From NCBI GenBank assembly GCA_018398815.1, contig CM031603.1:1407571-1471570 (forward strand): 64,000 nucleotides of DNA. Reading direction: 5' to 3'. This DNA is from Conus ventricosus. Lineage: Eukaryota > Mollusca > Gastropoda > Neogastropoda > Conidae. The notes under the pieces were generated by a model. It saw only the letters and a program-made list of their open reading frames with translations. It searched no databases and was not told the DNA's origin. A program made the translations under genes and the position numbers. Every line of letters begins with the position of its first letter. Position 1 is the first letter of the stretch. Below, piece by piece: positions 46,790-58,300 of this stretch.

Positions 46790-49175
46790 TGCCTTAATAT
46801 ATTTCTTCCCCACATTTACACATCCCGTATATGTCAGAAAGTTTGTCTTCACGTTATATTTTAGTCTAAATTTTCTTCAAAGGTAAGAAAGGTACCATTT
46901 TCACGCAGCAGATGATGTACTCGATACACGCCTCTGTCGATCCAGTTTTTTTAAAGAGATGGCTAGGTTTCCTATCTTAATCTTATCATTGTAAAACAGA
47001 GGTTCTGCAATAATTTCATCAGCTCTTTCGAAACACATCTTTCGGGGAAAAATTCTTTATACGCTTCAAATGTATGTTTCAGAAGCGATTTACTTGACAG
47101 TCATTGGGAAAGATGCCCCATATATGCCAATGGTTCTCTACGACAGGGAATAACGCAGATAAAATACCTTTCCACTTTTGTGTATTCTGTATCAGTTTGC
47201 GTACCCAAATCAGTTTTGGCCACTTATAAACTTTTGAATCAAGTGAGGCCCAATTCCTCCTTTTTTTACACTCTTCATTACCGTTCTTCTACTGATTCTG
47301 CCCCTGTTTCCTTTTCCAGATGAATTTGAAGCACATACTTTGCAAACCGTTTATGAAGTCATCTGGCGGATTTGGCAAGAGTAACCATAGTTGTGTTAAT
47401 TTTGAAGGATTAAACTTTTCAATACAGCGATTCTGCCTAGTGGAGTTATAGACCTTTTAATCCAGATGTTGAATAACCTTTTTATTTCTGAAATTTTTCT
47501 TTTATAATTCATTTCCTCACAGTCATCTAGGTCTACCGAAAACCATGCCCCTAAAATTTTAAATTTTGGTGGATTCCAATTGATCTTCAAATGTAGTAAA
47601 TGTTTTATGTCGACCTTTTCTTACTACCTAACCATACTGCTTGCGTTTTGCTATCATTAATGTATAAACCAGACTTACAACTAAACACTCTGATCGTTTC
47701 AATGATTGCCTCAAAAGACGTTGCATCCCCCTTGGTCATCATCTGAGTATCATCTGCAAACTGGCTATTTTATGCTCATTATTATTTATTTTTATACCTT
47801 TAATCAATATATTTTCTCTAATCATAGTAGCAAGTATTTCTACGCAGATTAAGAACAGATAATGGTGAACGGGGTCCCCTTGTCTACACCCTCGCTCAAC
47901 TTTAAACCAGGAGGAACAATGACCATTTAAAATTATTGTGGATTTAATATTTCTATAAAACAATGAATCCACTGGCATATAGTTGGACCGAATCTGAAAG
48001 CTTTAAAGGGTTTTCATCATAAATTTTCCAATCTAACGTGTCAAACACTTTCTCAAAGTCAATACATAGCAATAATCCAGGACGATTTGTAACTTTAAGA
48101 TAGTGAATAAGGTCGTAAATAAGTCTTATGTTATCGCCAATATATCTACCACTCATGAATCCTGTTTGATCTTCATTTATGATTTTGGGGAAGTACATTT
48201 TTAAGTCTATTAGCTATGAACGATGACCCTATCTTGTATACAACATTTAATAATGTAATTGGTCTCCAGTTTTGAATGTATTCCTTAGGTTTCCCCCTTT
48301 GGAAGAAAAATGATTATGCCCTCTCTCTGAGGGGATGATAATTCCCCCAGTCTAAATCCTTCATTTAATGAGCGAACAACAAAAATTTTTACTGATTTCC
48401 AAAAAAAACTTTGAAAAATTCTGATGTAAAACCGTCAGTGCCTGGGCTTTTATTTCTTTTCATTTTTTCAGAGAGTATGACGCTTCTTCTAAGGTGATTT
48501 CTCCTTCTATGTTCTTTGATTCTTCGTATGATAAAGCTGGAAAATCTTTTACCACGTCAGTAATTTTTGCAGTTTTCAAATTTCTTTTCTATATAGATTT
48601 TCTAAAAGGATTTCGCTTCATTCATTATTTCATTTTGACTATTTACTTCTCTCCCCGTTTGTGTTATCATTTTTCTCATGCATTTGCTTACGTGTGCCTT
48701 TTTTCTAAATTACAGAAGAGCTTAGATACTTTTTTAAAATTTAACAATCCATCTTGCTCTTGGAACGCAATAAAAACTCCATCGATTTTTTTACTTCTAA
48801 TTTCCACTAGATCTGCTTTATATTTTCCAAATTGTGTTGATCTTCTTCGGTTCTGGGAAATTTTTTCTCTAAATTCTTTGATGCTTTTTCTAGTTGTTTC
48901 TCCTGTTTAGCTTCTTTCTGTTTCTTTGCTATGGAAAATGCTATTGTTTTCGATCTCACTTTCATAAGCAAAGCATCTAGAAAGAGCTGGTCTCCTATTG
49001 TAAATTGTATCTGATTTCTATGAATATTATGAATTTCTTTTCTTTCATACTGCAAGACTGCATATTCTTCGATAGTATTTCTTATTTCCTCATCTATTTC
49101 TTTTAGATAAGTTATGTCCTTTAGAAGAGAATTGTTAAATTTAAAAAAAGCTGTTTCTTTTAACTTCTTCTCCAA
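46790..49175 (-). pseudogene. L1-like reverse transcriptase and downstream domain, many frame breaks
   Basis: A linker frame (49175-48807) is followed by the RT fingers: WRPITLLNVVYKIG at about 48270-48230, QTGFMSGRYIGDNIRLIYDL at about 48165-48105, and IDFEKVFDTLDW at about 48062-48027 (catalytic Asp). GCRQGDP lies at about 47895-47875, and the catalytic FADD in QFADDTQMM at 47749-47763, one base out of frame with the preceding stretch. KILGAWFS and KRSITPLGRIAVLK (47396-47590) and NVKTNFLTYTGC (about 46840) follow. All core RT residues can be seen, but more than five breaks prevent function. Confidence 0.85.
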
Positions 49176-49518
49176 AACATAATTTTAAGACAATCATTGA
49201 GTGGTCCGATCGGTAGCCAGTCTGAATGTCAGCGTCTTCAACATATTGTACTATTGTTTCCGAGACAACAAAAAAGTCAAGTCGACTTTGGTGGAGTGGA
49301 TTTGTTCTTCGCCAAGTAAATCTTCTGCTTTCTGCGTTTAGGTCTCTCCATATGTCTGTTAGCTCTAAATTTAACATCACTTCTTCTACTCTTTCTTTAG
49401 CATTTGGATTGTTCACATGTTTATATTTATCATAATCTAAATTTGGGTCCATTGCTAAATTCCAGTCACCACCTATAATTATATTCATATGACCTAGTTT
49501 GCTGATGTACATCAGCAA
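49141..49518 (-). pseudogene. L1-like endonuclease domain (APE type), C-terminal half
   Basis: A 125-codon open frame. It shows IIGGDWNLAMDP (metal/catalytic Asn region), LTDIWRDLNAESRRFTWRR, SRLDFFVVSE and the terminal SDHSMIVLKL with the catalytic Asp-His pair. The N-terminal part, with the first catalytic Glu, is missing because the element is cut at about 49,520. This domain nicks target DNA in target-primed reverse transcription. Confidence 0.85.
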
Positions 49519-49527
49519 ACCAGGTCA
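49490..49527. repeat. 38-nt palindrome at a LINE-LINE junction
   Basis: Nineteen bases on each side of the centre (49508/49509) are complementary with a single mismatch (A at 49496 against C at 49521). It spans the boundary between the L1-like endonuclease fragment and the RT remnant to its right. Confidence 0.9.
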
Positions 49528-49792
49528 ATTTGTATTTAAAAGAGCAAAGACAGTTTATCAGAAGACGAACCTTTGCGGCAGTGCTGTTGACGTGCTCACC
49601 CCACCTGCAGTTATTTTGAAGCATGACTCCTAAATGTTTGTGATGAGTTTGTTGTTGCATAGTTGTGTTTCGAAATTGTAGGTCATGAGAAACTATATTC
49701 ACTCCGAATATATTAAATAACTCAGTCTTTGGTTCATTAAAGACAACAACAAATGTGTTTCTAACGGGCATAGTTGGGAAGTCTGGGACCAC
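49520..49792 (-). pseudogene. RT C-terminal remnant of a second LINE
   Basis: An open frame reads NEPKTELFNIFGV and later HHKHLGVMLQNNCRWGEHV, the segment downstream of the YADD motif in Jockey/CR1/RTE-like reverse transcriptases (KT.., then HLGV..., then W..H). It ends at SFKYKLTWFADV where the palindrome and the L1-like fragment begin. The YADD itself is not found. Most likely one element inserted into, or recombined with, the other. Confidence 0.65.
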
Positions 49793-49811
49793 ACAGTCGA
49801 ATTTTATCCAC

Positions 49812-50460
49812 TCAGTGGATGCGTCTCTGAGGCCGTTGCTTAAATTTCCTGTCTAACACTGCAGGTGTCTTGTCCCTCGGGCCTGGTTGACGCCGGGATA
49901 TATCATGAAGGTAAGCGTAGAGTACAGCCCTGTCATGCAGTCTTAGACCAGAACGGAATTCCGTAGCATCATCTGCATTATCCTCGTGCTCATCGATCAG
50001 CATAAAGAGGTTTCAAATTCAGTGGCCCTTAATGCCCTGCTGTCATGGTGACCTCAGTTTCAGTAACCTCTCCACGTCTATGGTCTTGATACTGTCGTGG
50101 TCACCAGTATCGGCGAGTCCATGGTGGCTGTCGTTGGACGGACGTGGTGGCGCCCTCCGGAGGGAGAGCTCACTCACGCCGGCTCCGCGACTCAGCAATT
50201 ATTGTCGTCAGTAGGGGGCTTAGTAGTTAGTGTCCTGTGTATGTTGGATCAGAACAGGCGCCACTGAACACCACTAAAGTGACTTGGCAGCAGTGCAGTG
50301 TCTCCTCCGCTGGGTTGCCTTTTGACGACTCGGCATTGACTGTTCCCTTTGGATTGTCGGTGCCGGGGCTACGGCGGGACTGACCGGGCTGTGGCTGTGG
50401 ACGGGGTGTCGGAATGAGCGGCGTGGGTGCACTGCCACTGAGGTGGCACAGAAGATGGGA
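49812..50460 (-). repeat. Dispersed repeat segment with a partial open frame
   Basis: The minus strand carries a 63-codon frame (50003-49812) with GLRLHDRAVLYAYLHD and QRRIH. A diverged copy of this segment is on the plus strand at about 53500-53660 (GACTGCATGAC.GGGCTGTACTC in both). To its right (50030-50460) is GC-rich, non-coding sequence (CTCCGGAGGGAGAGCTCACT). This may be the upstream part of the LINE remnant at 49520 or a separate composite repeat. Confidence 0.45.
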
Positions 50461-50799
50461 CAGAAAAAAAGAAAAAAAAAGGAAAAAAAAGGAAAGTAAG
50501 GAAGAAAAGAAAAGAAGATAAAAAGATAAATAAAAAAACGGTAAGAGGAAAAACGTTGAAAGTGAGCGTGTTGTGGGGGTTCTTATGATCGTGGAATGAA
50601 GACATTCACGGTACTTTGTATGCATTGAGAGCTGGCCGCTGTACGCGCTCTCATGCACATCCAAAGTGAGTGTCAGTGTGTATGCATTCATTAAGTTGGT
50701 GACAGTGACAAACAAGGCCTTTACATGGATGTGTACGTCAGCTTGTTTCGCGGAATGGTGAAATCGAGTAAAAATAAAATGATCATACACCTGTAATTA
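50461..50799. other. Unique sequence with an A/G-rich tract, nothing recognised
   Basis: A-rich AAAGAAAAAAAAAGG-type tract at 50463-50540, then ordinary sequence to 50799. Frames here are low complexity or unrecognised. Confidence 0.4.
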
Positions 50800-50869
50800 C
50801 ACACGCGCACACACGAACTGCACACGCACGCGCGCACACAAACACGAACACGCACGCGCACGCGCGCAC

Positions 50870-50934
<65 letters not shown>

Positions 50935-51024
50935 GCAGACAGACAGACAGACAGAGACAGAGACAGAGATAGACAGAGAGTGACAGAGAGAAATACACAT
51001 GCGCACACACGCACGCACGTGCAA

Positions 51025-51108
<84 letters not shown>

Positions 51109-51148
51109 AAGAGAGAGAGAAAAACACATACACACGAGCGCATGCACA

Positions 51149-51200
<52 letters not shown>

Positions 51201-51276
51201 CACAACACACACACACACACACACACACATGCTCATTAAAAACATTCACACGGATACACGCACGCACAGACGAGCA

Positions 51277-51351
<75 letters not shown>

Positions 51352-51352
51352 G
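50800..51352. repeat. Cluster of CG/AC and GA microsatellites
   Basis: AC/CG steps (50800-50868), GA (50869-50934), ACAG (50935-50960), a short ACGC/ACAC link, GA (51027-51120), CGCA (51145-51187), AC (51187-51229) and a pure AC run (51278-51347). The order AC-GA-AC-GA-AC suggests a duplicated AC/GA pair. Long frames on both strands are artefacts. Confidence 0.95.
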
Positions 51353-51479
51353 AGTTTTGAATTGACCATCAAAGTATGAACCTCGTGTTAAGCAAGCTTA
51401 CCAAACACGGTCAATCTTAGAAAATTTGTGGATTAGATTCACATATATATAGTCCTATATCTTTCTGGATCTTCAACTA

Positions 51480-51910
51480 GACTTATGACAGTATATTAAG
51501 ATACTACTATCAATTAGAAGCTATGGTAGGTGTATTAAGATACTACTATCAATAAAAGCTATGGCAGGTGTATTAAGATACTGCTATCAATAAAAGCTAT
51601 GGCAGGTGTATTAAGATACTACTATCAATAAAAGCTATGGAGGTGTATTAAGATACTACTATCAATTAAAAACTATGGCAGGTGTATTAAGATACTGCTA
51701 TCAATTAAAGCTATGGCAGGTGTATTAAGATACTGCTATCAATTAAAGCTATGGCAGGTGTATTAAGATACTGCTATCAATTAAAGCTATGGCAGGTGTA
51801 TTAAGATACTACTATCAATTAAAGCTATGGCAGGTGTATTAAGATACTGCTATCAATTAAAAGCTATGGTAGGTGTATTAAGATACTACTATCAATTAAA
51901 AGCTATGAAC
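51480..51910. repeat. 39-bp minisatellite (GTGTATTAAGATACTACTAT)
   Basis: Eleven copies of GGTGTATTAAGATACT(A/G)CTATCAATTAAAAGCTATGGCA with one-base length changes. Highly uniform, so recently expanded. Confidence 0.95.
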
Positions 51911-52609
51911 CTGAAAAGCAGTCTGGATCAACTTAATGTTGAATCTTTTTGCTAAGAAATAACAACAGAAATATTGTTCTTATATTTGTTGGTTTCATCT
52001 ACCGAAATCAGCCTGAAAGAATAAATTAATTTTCTAGTTCTATTACAATGATGGATGCAGCCCTCGTTTAAAAACAGAGAAGCATCTTCGTTGACTACAA
52101 TATTGACTTGTTAAACCTCAGATATGATGGACACAGATGTGTACGTCACTAAATTGACACCAACTTGTGATCGACTATCACATATTTCAGTCACATCCCA
52201 GACCCGTATTGCTCATGTGTAGATCACTTTTAAACTTCATGTTGTAGAGATCTGTTCGAAAACTTCTTAATGTAGCGTTCACTTTAAATATGTATTCCAT
52301 GTACAAAAACGGGGTAACATTTCCAAAAGTAGGTCACAAATCTATTTCATATGGATAGTTTTTTTTAAAGATGATTTGCTACAGTCATCCTAAACTAAAG
52401 TATATCAGTTTGATTGGCCTGATAGAGCCTTTTTACGAAGATAGTTTTTCGTGTTAGTAAGGGCGCGCACAGCACACCGGGCGCTGTTCACAACCCTAGG
52501 AGAAACCTCACTTGGCGCATCAAGCATTGTCCTTCGGGACTGCATTGCCAACACCAATGGGCGTGCTCCCATCAAGATCAAATCAGTCTGATATCATCTG
52601 AAACCGACA
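51911..52609. other. Unique sequence, nothing recognised
   Basis: AT-rich, with a GC-richer patch (52462-52560). No credible gene, RNA or element ends. Confidence 0.4.
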
Positions 52610-53056
52610 TTGATACCAAATATCATAGAAAAGGAAATGCACATCAGAGAACTTTCTAACCGCAAAATGCGAGGACAGTTTAGCAAAACACAAGACTCCA
52701 CGCACCTGAATGACGGGAAAAACGAAGTACAACCATTACCGAACCATGGTTTCAAAACTATCAACACCAGCAAGGACAAAACCTCAAGACCTTTGTGGAA
52801 TGCCATGAACAAAGTGACAAGTAAAGGATATTCACGAACATCATTTGGTGATATAATTATTACTCTCATTACGGTGTACAACTACTGTGTGAACATTGCT
52901 GAGAGCAATACATGGATGGATAGGGAAAACAATGATTTAGAACTAGTATATGAATTGTGGAAGTCCAAAACATTCAGAATGCAGGATGTTCAATTGTTAG
53001 ATGAAAACGTTTCAGGTTTTTGCATCTTTAGTTTATTGAAAACAGTCAAAACCTAA
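52610..53056 (+). CDS. Uncharacterised open frame (148 codons)
   Basis: An open frame with mixed, non-repetitive composition (FKTINTSKDKTSRPLWNAMN; DLELVYELWKSKTFRMQDVQ), the only such frame in 51-55 kb. No known domain, signal peptide or membrane segment is seen. No splice sites or poly(A) signal make a gene case, and the neighbourhood is repeats, so it could equally be a remnant of an unrecognised transposon. Confidence 0.25.
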   Translation: MIPNIIEKEMHIRELSNRKMRGQFSKTQDSTHLNDGKNEVQPLPNHGFKTINTSKDKTSRPLWNAMNKVTSKGYSRTSFGDIIITLITVYNYCVNIAESNTWMDRENNDLELVYELWKSKTFRMQDVQLLDENVSGFCIFSLLKTVKT

Positions 53057-53373
53057 ACATGTTCATGATAAATAGGCCAAAATAATCAAGTTGTCTCTCC
53101 AGATATAAGAGACTCTCTAACGTGCATGACTTTGTAGACAGAGAATTTACTTTCCGAAATGTTTCAAACAAGAAAAAGATATTCCACAGTACAAAAATGG
53201 ATACCCGTCCAATTAATTTAACAGTACATCAGAATTTGTAACATCAGTTCTTTCCAGACCCCTTGAAAACAACATAACACTGTTTACTTAGCCATTTAGA
53301 TGAATACCGTTAAAGTCATCATAAGCAGCCTTATTCTAGGAAACGCCATGAAACATGCCTTTTTACGCTTGTA

Positions 53374-53690
53374 GATGACAAAGAGGATGATGAAGATGAT
53401 GTTCATGATTCCATTCTGGTCTCAGACTGCATGACAAGAGGATGATGAAGATGATGTTCATGATTCCATTCTGGTCTCAGACTGCATGACAAAAAGGATG
53501 ATGAAGATGATGTTCATGATTCCATTTGGTCTCAGACTGCATGACTGGGCTGTACTCGACGCTTACTTATCCCGACGTCACCCAGGCCTGAGAGATACAG
53601 ACACCTGCTGAGTTGGTCAGAAAATTTGATCAACACTGTCAGAGACGCATCCTAGGCAGATGAAACTCGTCTTGTGTGGCTCACGTCTTG
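53374..53690. repeat. 62-bp triple repeat plus dispersed module
   Basis: Three copies of a unit of about 60 bp (GATGATGAAGATGATGTTCA then TGATTCCATTCTGGTCTCAGACTGCATGAC-type) at 53377-53543, followed by a stretch homologous to 49812-50003 on the other strand. The head GACAAAGAGGATGATGAAGA also starts the SINE at 54057. Confidence 0.8.
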
Positions 53691-54056
53691 CAAACTGAGT
53701 CCATAGCAAATCTAACTCTAGGCAGGAGTACCCATAAACAAATCTAAAATATAGGCAGGAGAGTCCATAGCAAATTTAACTCTAGGCAGGAGAGTCCAGA
53801 GCAAATTTAACTCTAGGCAGGAGAGTCCATAGCAAATTTAACTCTTGACACGAGAGCCCATAGCAAATCTAACTATAGGCAGGAGAGTGCATAGCAAATT
53901 TAACTCTAGACAGACGAGTCCATAGCAAATTTAACTCTAGGCAGGAGAGCCATAGCAAATTTAACTCTAGGCAGGAGAACCCATAGCAAATCTAACTCTA
54001 GGCAGGAGAACCATAGCAAATCTAACTCTAGGCAGGAGAGTCCATAGCAAATCTAA
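53691..54056. repeat. About 32-bp minisatellite (CTAGGCAGGAGAGTCCATAG), left part
   Basis: About 11 copies of CTCTAGGCAGGAGAGTCCATAGCAAAT(C/T)TAA. The array continues at 54478 after an inserted SINE. Confidence 0.95.
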
Positions 54057-54477
54057 TGACAAAGAGGATGATGAAGATGATGTTCATCATCTCATTCGAA
54101 TGAGACTATAAACCGAGGTTCCGTGTGTGAACGCATGCATAACATCTTGCACACACGTAAAATCCCATCACCAACTTTCGGAAGAGTAGGCCAGTTTGGC
54201 CGTTGGTATGGATGACACGTTACACATAGCATGCACCCTGCGTGAGAAATGGAAAGAATGAAGGAAGTAAGGAAAATGAGTGATCGATATTGAACGATAT
54301 TGAATGGATGACACGGGAAACGACTGAATGAAGCGCCAGCTGGCAGCTCTTCAGTCGGCACTACCCAGGTAGGCAGCCCGTTGTGTAAACGAGTGTTGAT
54401 TGTAAAGCGCTTAGAGCTTGGCCTCTAGCCGAGAATAGGCGCTATATAAGTATTCATTATTATTATTATTATTATTA
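54057..54477 (+). mobile_element. SINE with GCGCTATATAA-type tail, inserted in the minisatellite
   Basis: Starts GACAAAGAGGATGATGAAGA, includes GAGACTATAAACCGAGGTTC (a motif common in molluscan dispersed repeats by recollection), and ends GTAAAGCGCTTAGAGC...GGCGCTATATAAGTA followed by an ATT repeat (54457-54475). The tail type is shared by many marine-invertebrate SINEs. Both flanks are the same 32-bp array, so the target is clear, but only a TAA-sized duplication is visible. Frames inside are not coding. Confidence 0.75.
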
Positions 54478-54857
54478 ACTCTAGGCAGGAGAACCCATAG
54501 CAAATCTGACTATAGACAGGAGAGTCCATAGCAAATTTAACTCTAGGCAGGAGAGTCCATAGCAAATTTAACTCTAGGCAAGAGAGTCCATAGCAAAGTT
54601 AACTCTAGGCGAGAGTCCACAGCAAATCTAATTCTAGCAGGAGAGTCCATAGCAAATCTAACTATAGGCAGGAGAGTCCATAGCAAATCTATCTCTAGGC
54701 AGGAGAGTCCATAGCAAATCTAACTATAGGCAGGAGAGTCCATAGCAAATCTAACTCTAGGCAGGAGAGTCCATAGCAAATCTAACTATAGGCAGGAGAG
54801 TCCATAGCAAATCTAATTCTAGGCAGGAGAGTCCATAGCAAATCTAACTCTGGTAGG
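54478..54857. repeat. About 32-bp minisatellite, right part
   Basis: About 12 copies of the CTCTAGGCAGGAGAGTCCAT unit, ending at CTAACTCTGGTAGGAGCC where the minus-strand SINE tail begins. Confidence 0.95.
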
Positions 54858-54972
54858 AGCCAGTCGGGGCAGAAACAAACCCAAAATGTGTGGCTCTGTT
54901 TAGAATGGAACCTAAAGGGCCTTTTTGCCGGGTGTCCGCGACGCTAACCACTTCGCCACGGCGGCTGGCTTC
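54845..54972 (-). mobile_element. tRNA-derived SINE, second copy
   Basis: On the minus strand: AGCCGCCGTGGCGAAGTGGT (A-box-like region), then TTAGCGTCGCGGAC, a weak B-box region (GGTTCCATTC), and the shared end GACTGGCTCCTACC. The promoter boxes are more diverged than in the copy at 43491. Its 3' end runs directly into the 32-bp minisatellite. Confidence 0.75.
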
Positions 54973-55343
54973 GCTTATATTCTTGCGTACATGCCTTTGT
55001 GTAAGAGCATGGATAGGAACTGGACAAGAGGGATGGGGGATATATTGGGGGATAAACAGGGGAGGAGCAACGTCAGTGTTCAGCTGTAATGTGGCTGCTA
55101 TGGTGTGGGCTTTTATTTATCATCAAAGAGTGTAGGAAGGAATTCTGTTTTACGTCTCGTTACACATATAGGTGATTGCAGACGTCTAAATAACATATTG
55201 TTTTACAATTTTAGACTATTATTATAAAAGAAAAGAGGACGATGTGGTTACATGGAACAAAAATAAAGCATAGATGAATTGTAGGACTGTACTATGAAAA
55301 ATTAGATAAAAATAACTAAAATAATCTAACTTACGATTATGAT
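54973..55343. other. Unique AT-rich sequence; probable 3' untranslated end of the I-like LINE at right
   Basis: No gene is recognised. The right part (55200-55343, minus strand) follows the ORF2 stop of the LINE and is A/T-rich, as a LINE 3' region would be. The exact 3' end is not identifiable. Confidence 0.45.
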
Positions 55344-58300
55344 TATAAAATGTTCCTTAATGGACTTCCCAAAAGGTTACTCGTTAATTTAACAAGAGAA
55401 ACAACTGGCAACGAATCTAAAAAGTCAAACACATTAACATGCCCAGTGTCAGCACTTGGTATAACACCATTCAAAAGGGTTTCGTTAGTTCACAATCAAA
55501 AATCACATGTTGAACTGAAAGATCCCCACGACATACGCACTTAACCCCTTCACTGCCTGGAACGAGTAACGCTCGTCCAGAAAGCCAAAACCGCTACGCC
55601 GCGGACGAGAGGGTCTCGTCCGTAACTTCGTAACAGAAAGCAGAAAAATCTACTTTCTGCTATACTAATTATCAACATAATCAAGCCATTTTGATAGAAC
55701 ATTGTAGACAAATGCATAACAAACAAAACATGAAAAACTCAAAGAGATCTGTCAAGAAATAAGTGACACTACCCCAAAAAGCTCAATTTTACCACGGCAG
55801 ACAGATTTTCAAATGTGCTGTTACACTGTGGCAGTGAAGAGGTTAACAGTCTGGCAATACTTGGTTCGTAGGGAATTACATAAAAGTCTAAAAGTCAGGC
55901 TAGAAACCGGTCGGCTAATTGACACAAAGTTTGACAGAGTTTGCTGACGAGGTTTTGATGAGGAACTGTATTGACTCCAGAAATCCCTCTCGATTATATG
56001 ATTAATTCCTTGTATGATAAAGGACAATCAACCTTAATACTACCAAATATATTCTTTGCTCCCTTTTTGCAGCTCTATCTGCTTGATCATTAAAAACGAA
56101 GGAGGTGTGCGATGGAACCCAAGAAATACAACATTAGTACCTTTATGTAAAGACAGTGCAACATGTACTTAATCTCAAATAATAATTCCTCTCTTTGTGA
56201 ATTTTCAAAACAATACAAACTTTTTAATACTGACTGTGAATCAACACAAAACAGGATGTTAAATATTGAGACTGGCAAAGAAATTAAATAATTTAATGCC
56301 ATCAGGACAGCAACTATTCAGCTGTAAATATGGAATGACCCTTACCTAAATAATATGATTTTTCAGCTTTGCAATCTGGAATTACAAAGCCAGATCCCGC
56401 ACTACCATCATCAAGAACTGAGCGTCAGTGTATACTTTCAAATAGTTAGTAAACTTTTCTTCCATGTCAATTTTGACAGATGCTGCTAACACATGCGGCG
56501 AAATCGCTTTTATTTAGATCAGAAGAAAAAATGTTAACTGTTACTTCCGTTAGTTCCCAAGGGGGTACCGCGGAACCAGTACGCGAGGCGCTACCTCGTA
56601 TGGGTCAATCTTTGATGAATTAAAAACGTCTGAAACATATGAACGAAGCGTCCTCTAAATTTGAATTTTTCTGTGCGTTTTTCGAAAAATCAATGTCGGA
56701 TCGTGTATTTAACTCTTCAAGGTCGTCCACCGCAATCCGTCTCACTACATATTTTACAGAACTTATTTTCCTTTCTTCATCAAGTGGCAAAAGGCCTCTA
56801 TCTTATAAGCTTCAGAGGACTAGTGTGCACAGGTACACCCAGGGCCAACTTTACAGCTTTACTGTCAATTCTTTGAAGTTCTTTAAATGCGATCGCGAAG
56901 CAGAAAAGAATACTTCCTGTCCGTAAGTCAATCTTGATCGTACAAGACTGGTTGCTAAATGCAACAAAACTTTAGGATCCTGTCCCCATGGAGAATGACT
57001 GACAATTTTTAGAAAATTCAAACTTTTTACTGCTTTAGTAACAATTGAGTCAATATGTTTTTTCCAGTTTAGTTTTGGTGTAAGTAGGACACCTAAAATT
57101 TTACTTCAAGTTTATAAAAAATTTCCCGTCCTCCCAGAAAGAATATAGGCAGGTTACTTGGGTTATATCCATTGTTAAAGAGAACCAAATGTGTCTTTTC
57201 AACAGAGAATTGAAAGCCATTCAAATGCATATAACTATTTAATTTATCCAGCTCGTGCTGAAAGAGCTTCTGAATATAATTTATGTGACGTAAATTTGTT
57301 CTTTTCTTTAAAGATACATTAATCCATATTGCAATGTCATCAGCATATTGAGCTACCTTGGTATATGATGAAAAACATGTATATAAGTCATATAGCATTA
57401 CATTGAATAACAATGGGGAGATTATAGAACCTTGTGGAATTCCCATATTTATAGATCTTGAGGATGATAAAGTCACACCAACTTTGGTCATTATGTGTCT
57501 CCCACTTAAAAATGATTTCACATAATTGTAGACGTGACCAGAAAGACCAATTTGTTTTAATTTATATAATAATCGGCTGTGCCACACTCTATCGTAAGCT
57601 TTAGTAAGATCAAAGAAGGAAGCAAGGACACTTTTACGTTTAGCAAACTGTTTTCTTAATTTGAGTAGTTAGTCGTGTCAGGTGATCAATTGTACTTCGT
57701 CCTTTTCTAAATCCAGATTGATGTGAAGAAAAAACATCATTTTTATCACAGTAATAGGCCATTCTAAAATTTATTATTTTTTTCCATGACTTTTCCAGTA
57801 TGAGACGTGACTGAAATGGGTCTATAGCTAGACGTCTCAGACGAGGCTTGCCCTGCTTTAGAATAGGAGTCACAATAGACGTCTTCCATATATCGGGAAT
57901 TTGTCCACATTCCCAACATTTGTTAAATAATTTATGTAAAATGACTATCCAGTTCTCTGGTAAATGGTTTAACATCGTGTAAGAAATCCCATCCAAACCA
58001 ACCGAAACCTTTTTATTTCCCAACAGACGGACAGCATTCCTGACTTCCTGTAAAGATATTGATACATTCATAGTACTATTGTTGTTTGGTACAGGATCTC
58101 TATAGTTATCAGTATTTTTTTCTTTCAATCTAAACGACTTTTGCTCATTAGGCAAACATTCCATACAACATGTTTTAACGTACATAGATGCAAATTCCTC
58201 AGCCTTTTCTTGGGAGATAGAAATTCTTTACTTGTTTGTTTTGATTGGGTAATCTTGGAGTTTAATGCCCGATTTCATTTCTTTCACCTTATCCCACACC

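Larger units (their letters stand above)
46690..49518 (-). mobile_element. L1-like non-LTR retrotransposon ORF2, truncated at both ends
   Basis: Reading from the right: endonuclease C-terminal half, linker, reverse transcriptase and part of the C-terminal domain, all on the minus strand and in the order of L1/Tx1-type elements. The 5' end starts within the endonuclease at a palindrome that joins it to another RT remnant. The 3' end stops near 46690, before the final Cys/His region that the copy at 30.3 kb retains. About 2.8 kb; decayed. Confidence 0.85.

Noticed and set aside
55350..55544. 64-codon plus-strand frame
   Set aside because: It lies antisense to the terminal domain of the I-like LINE ORF2, which has clear family motifs on the minus strand.
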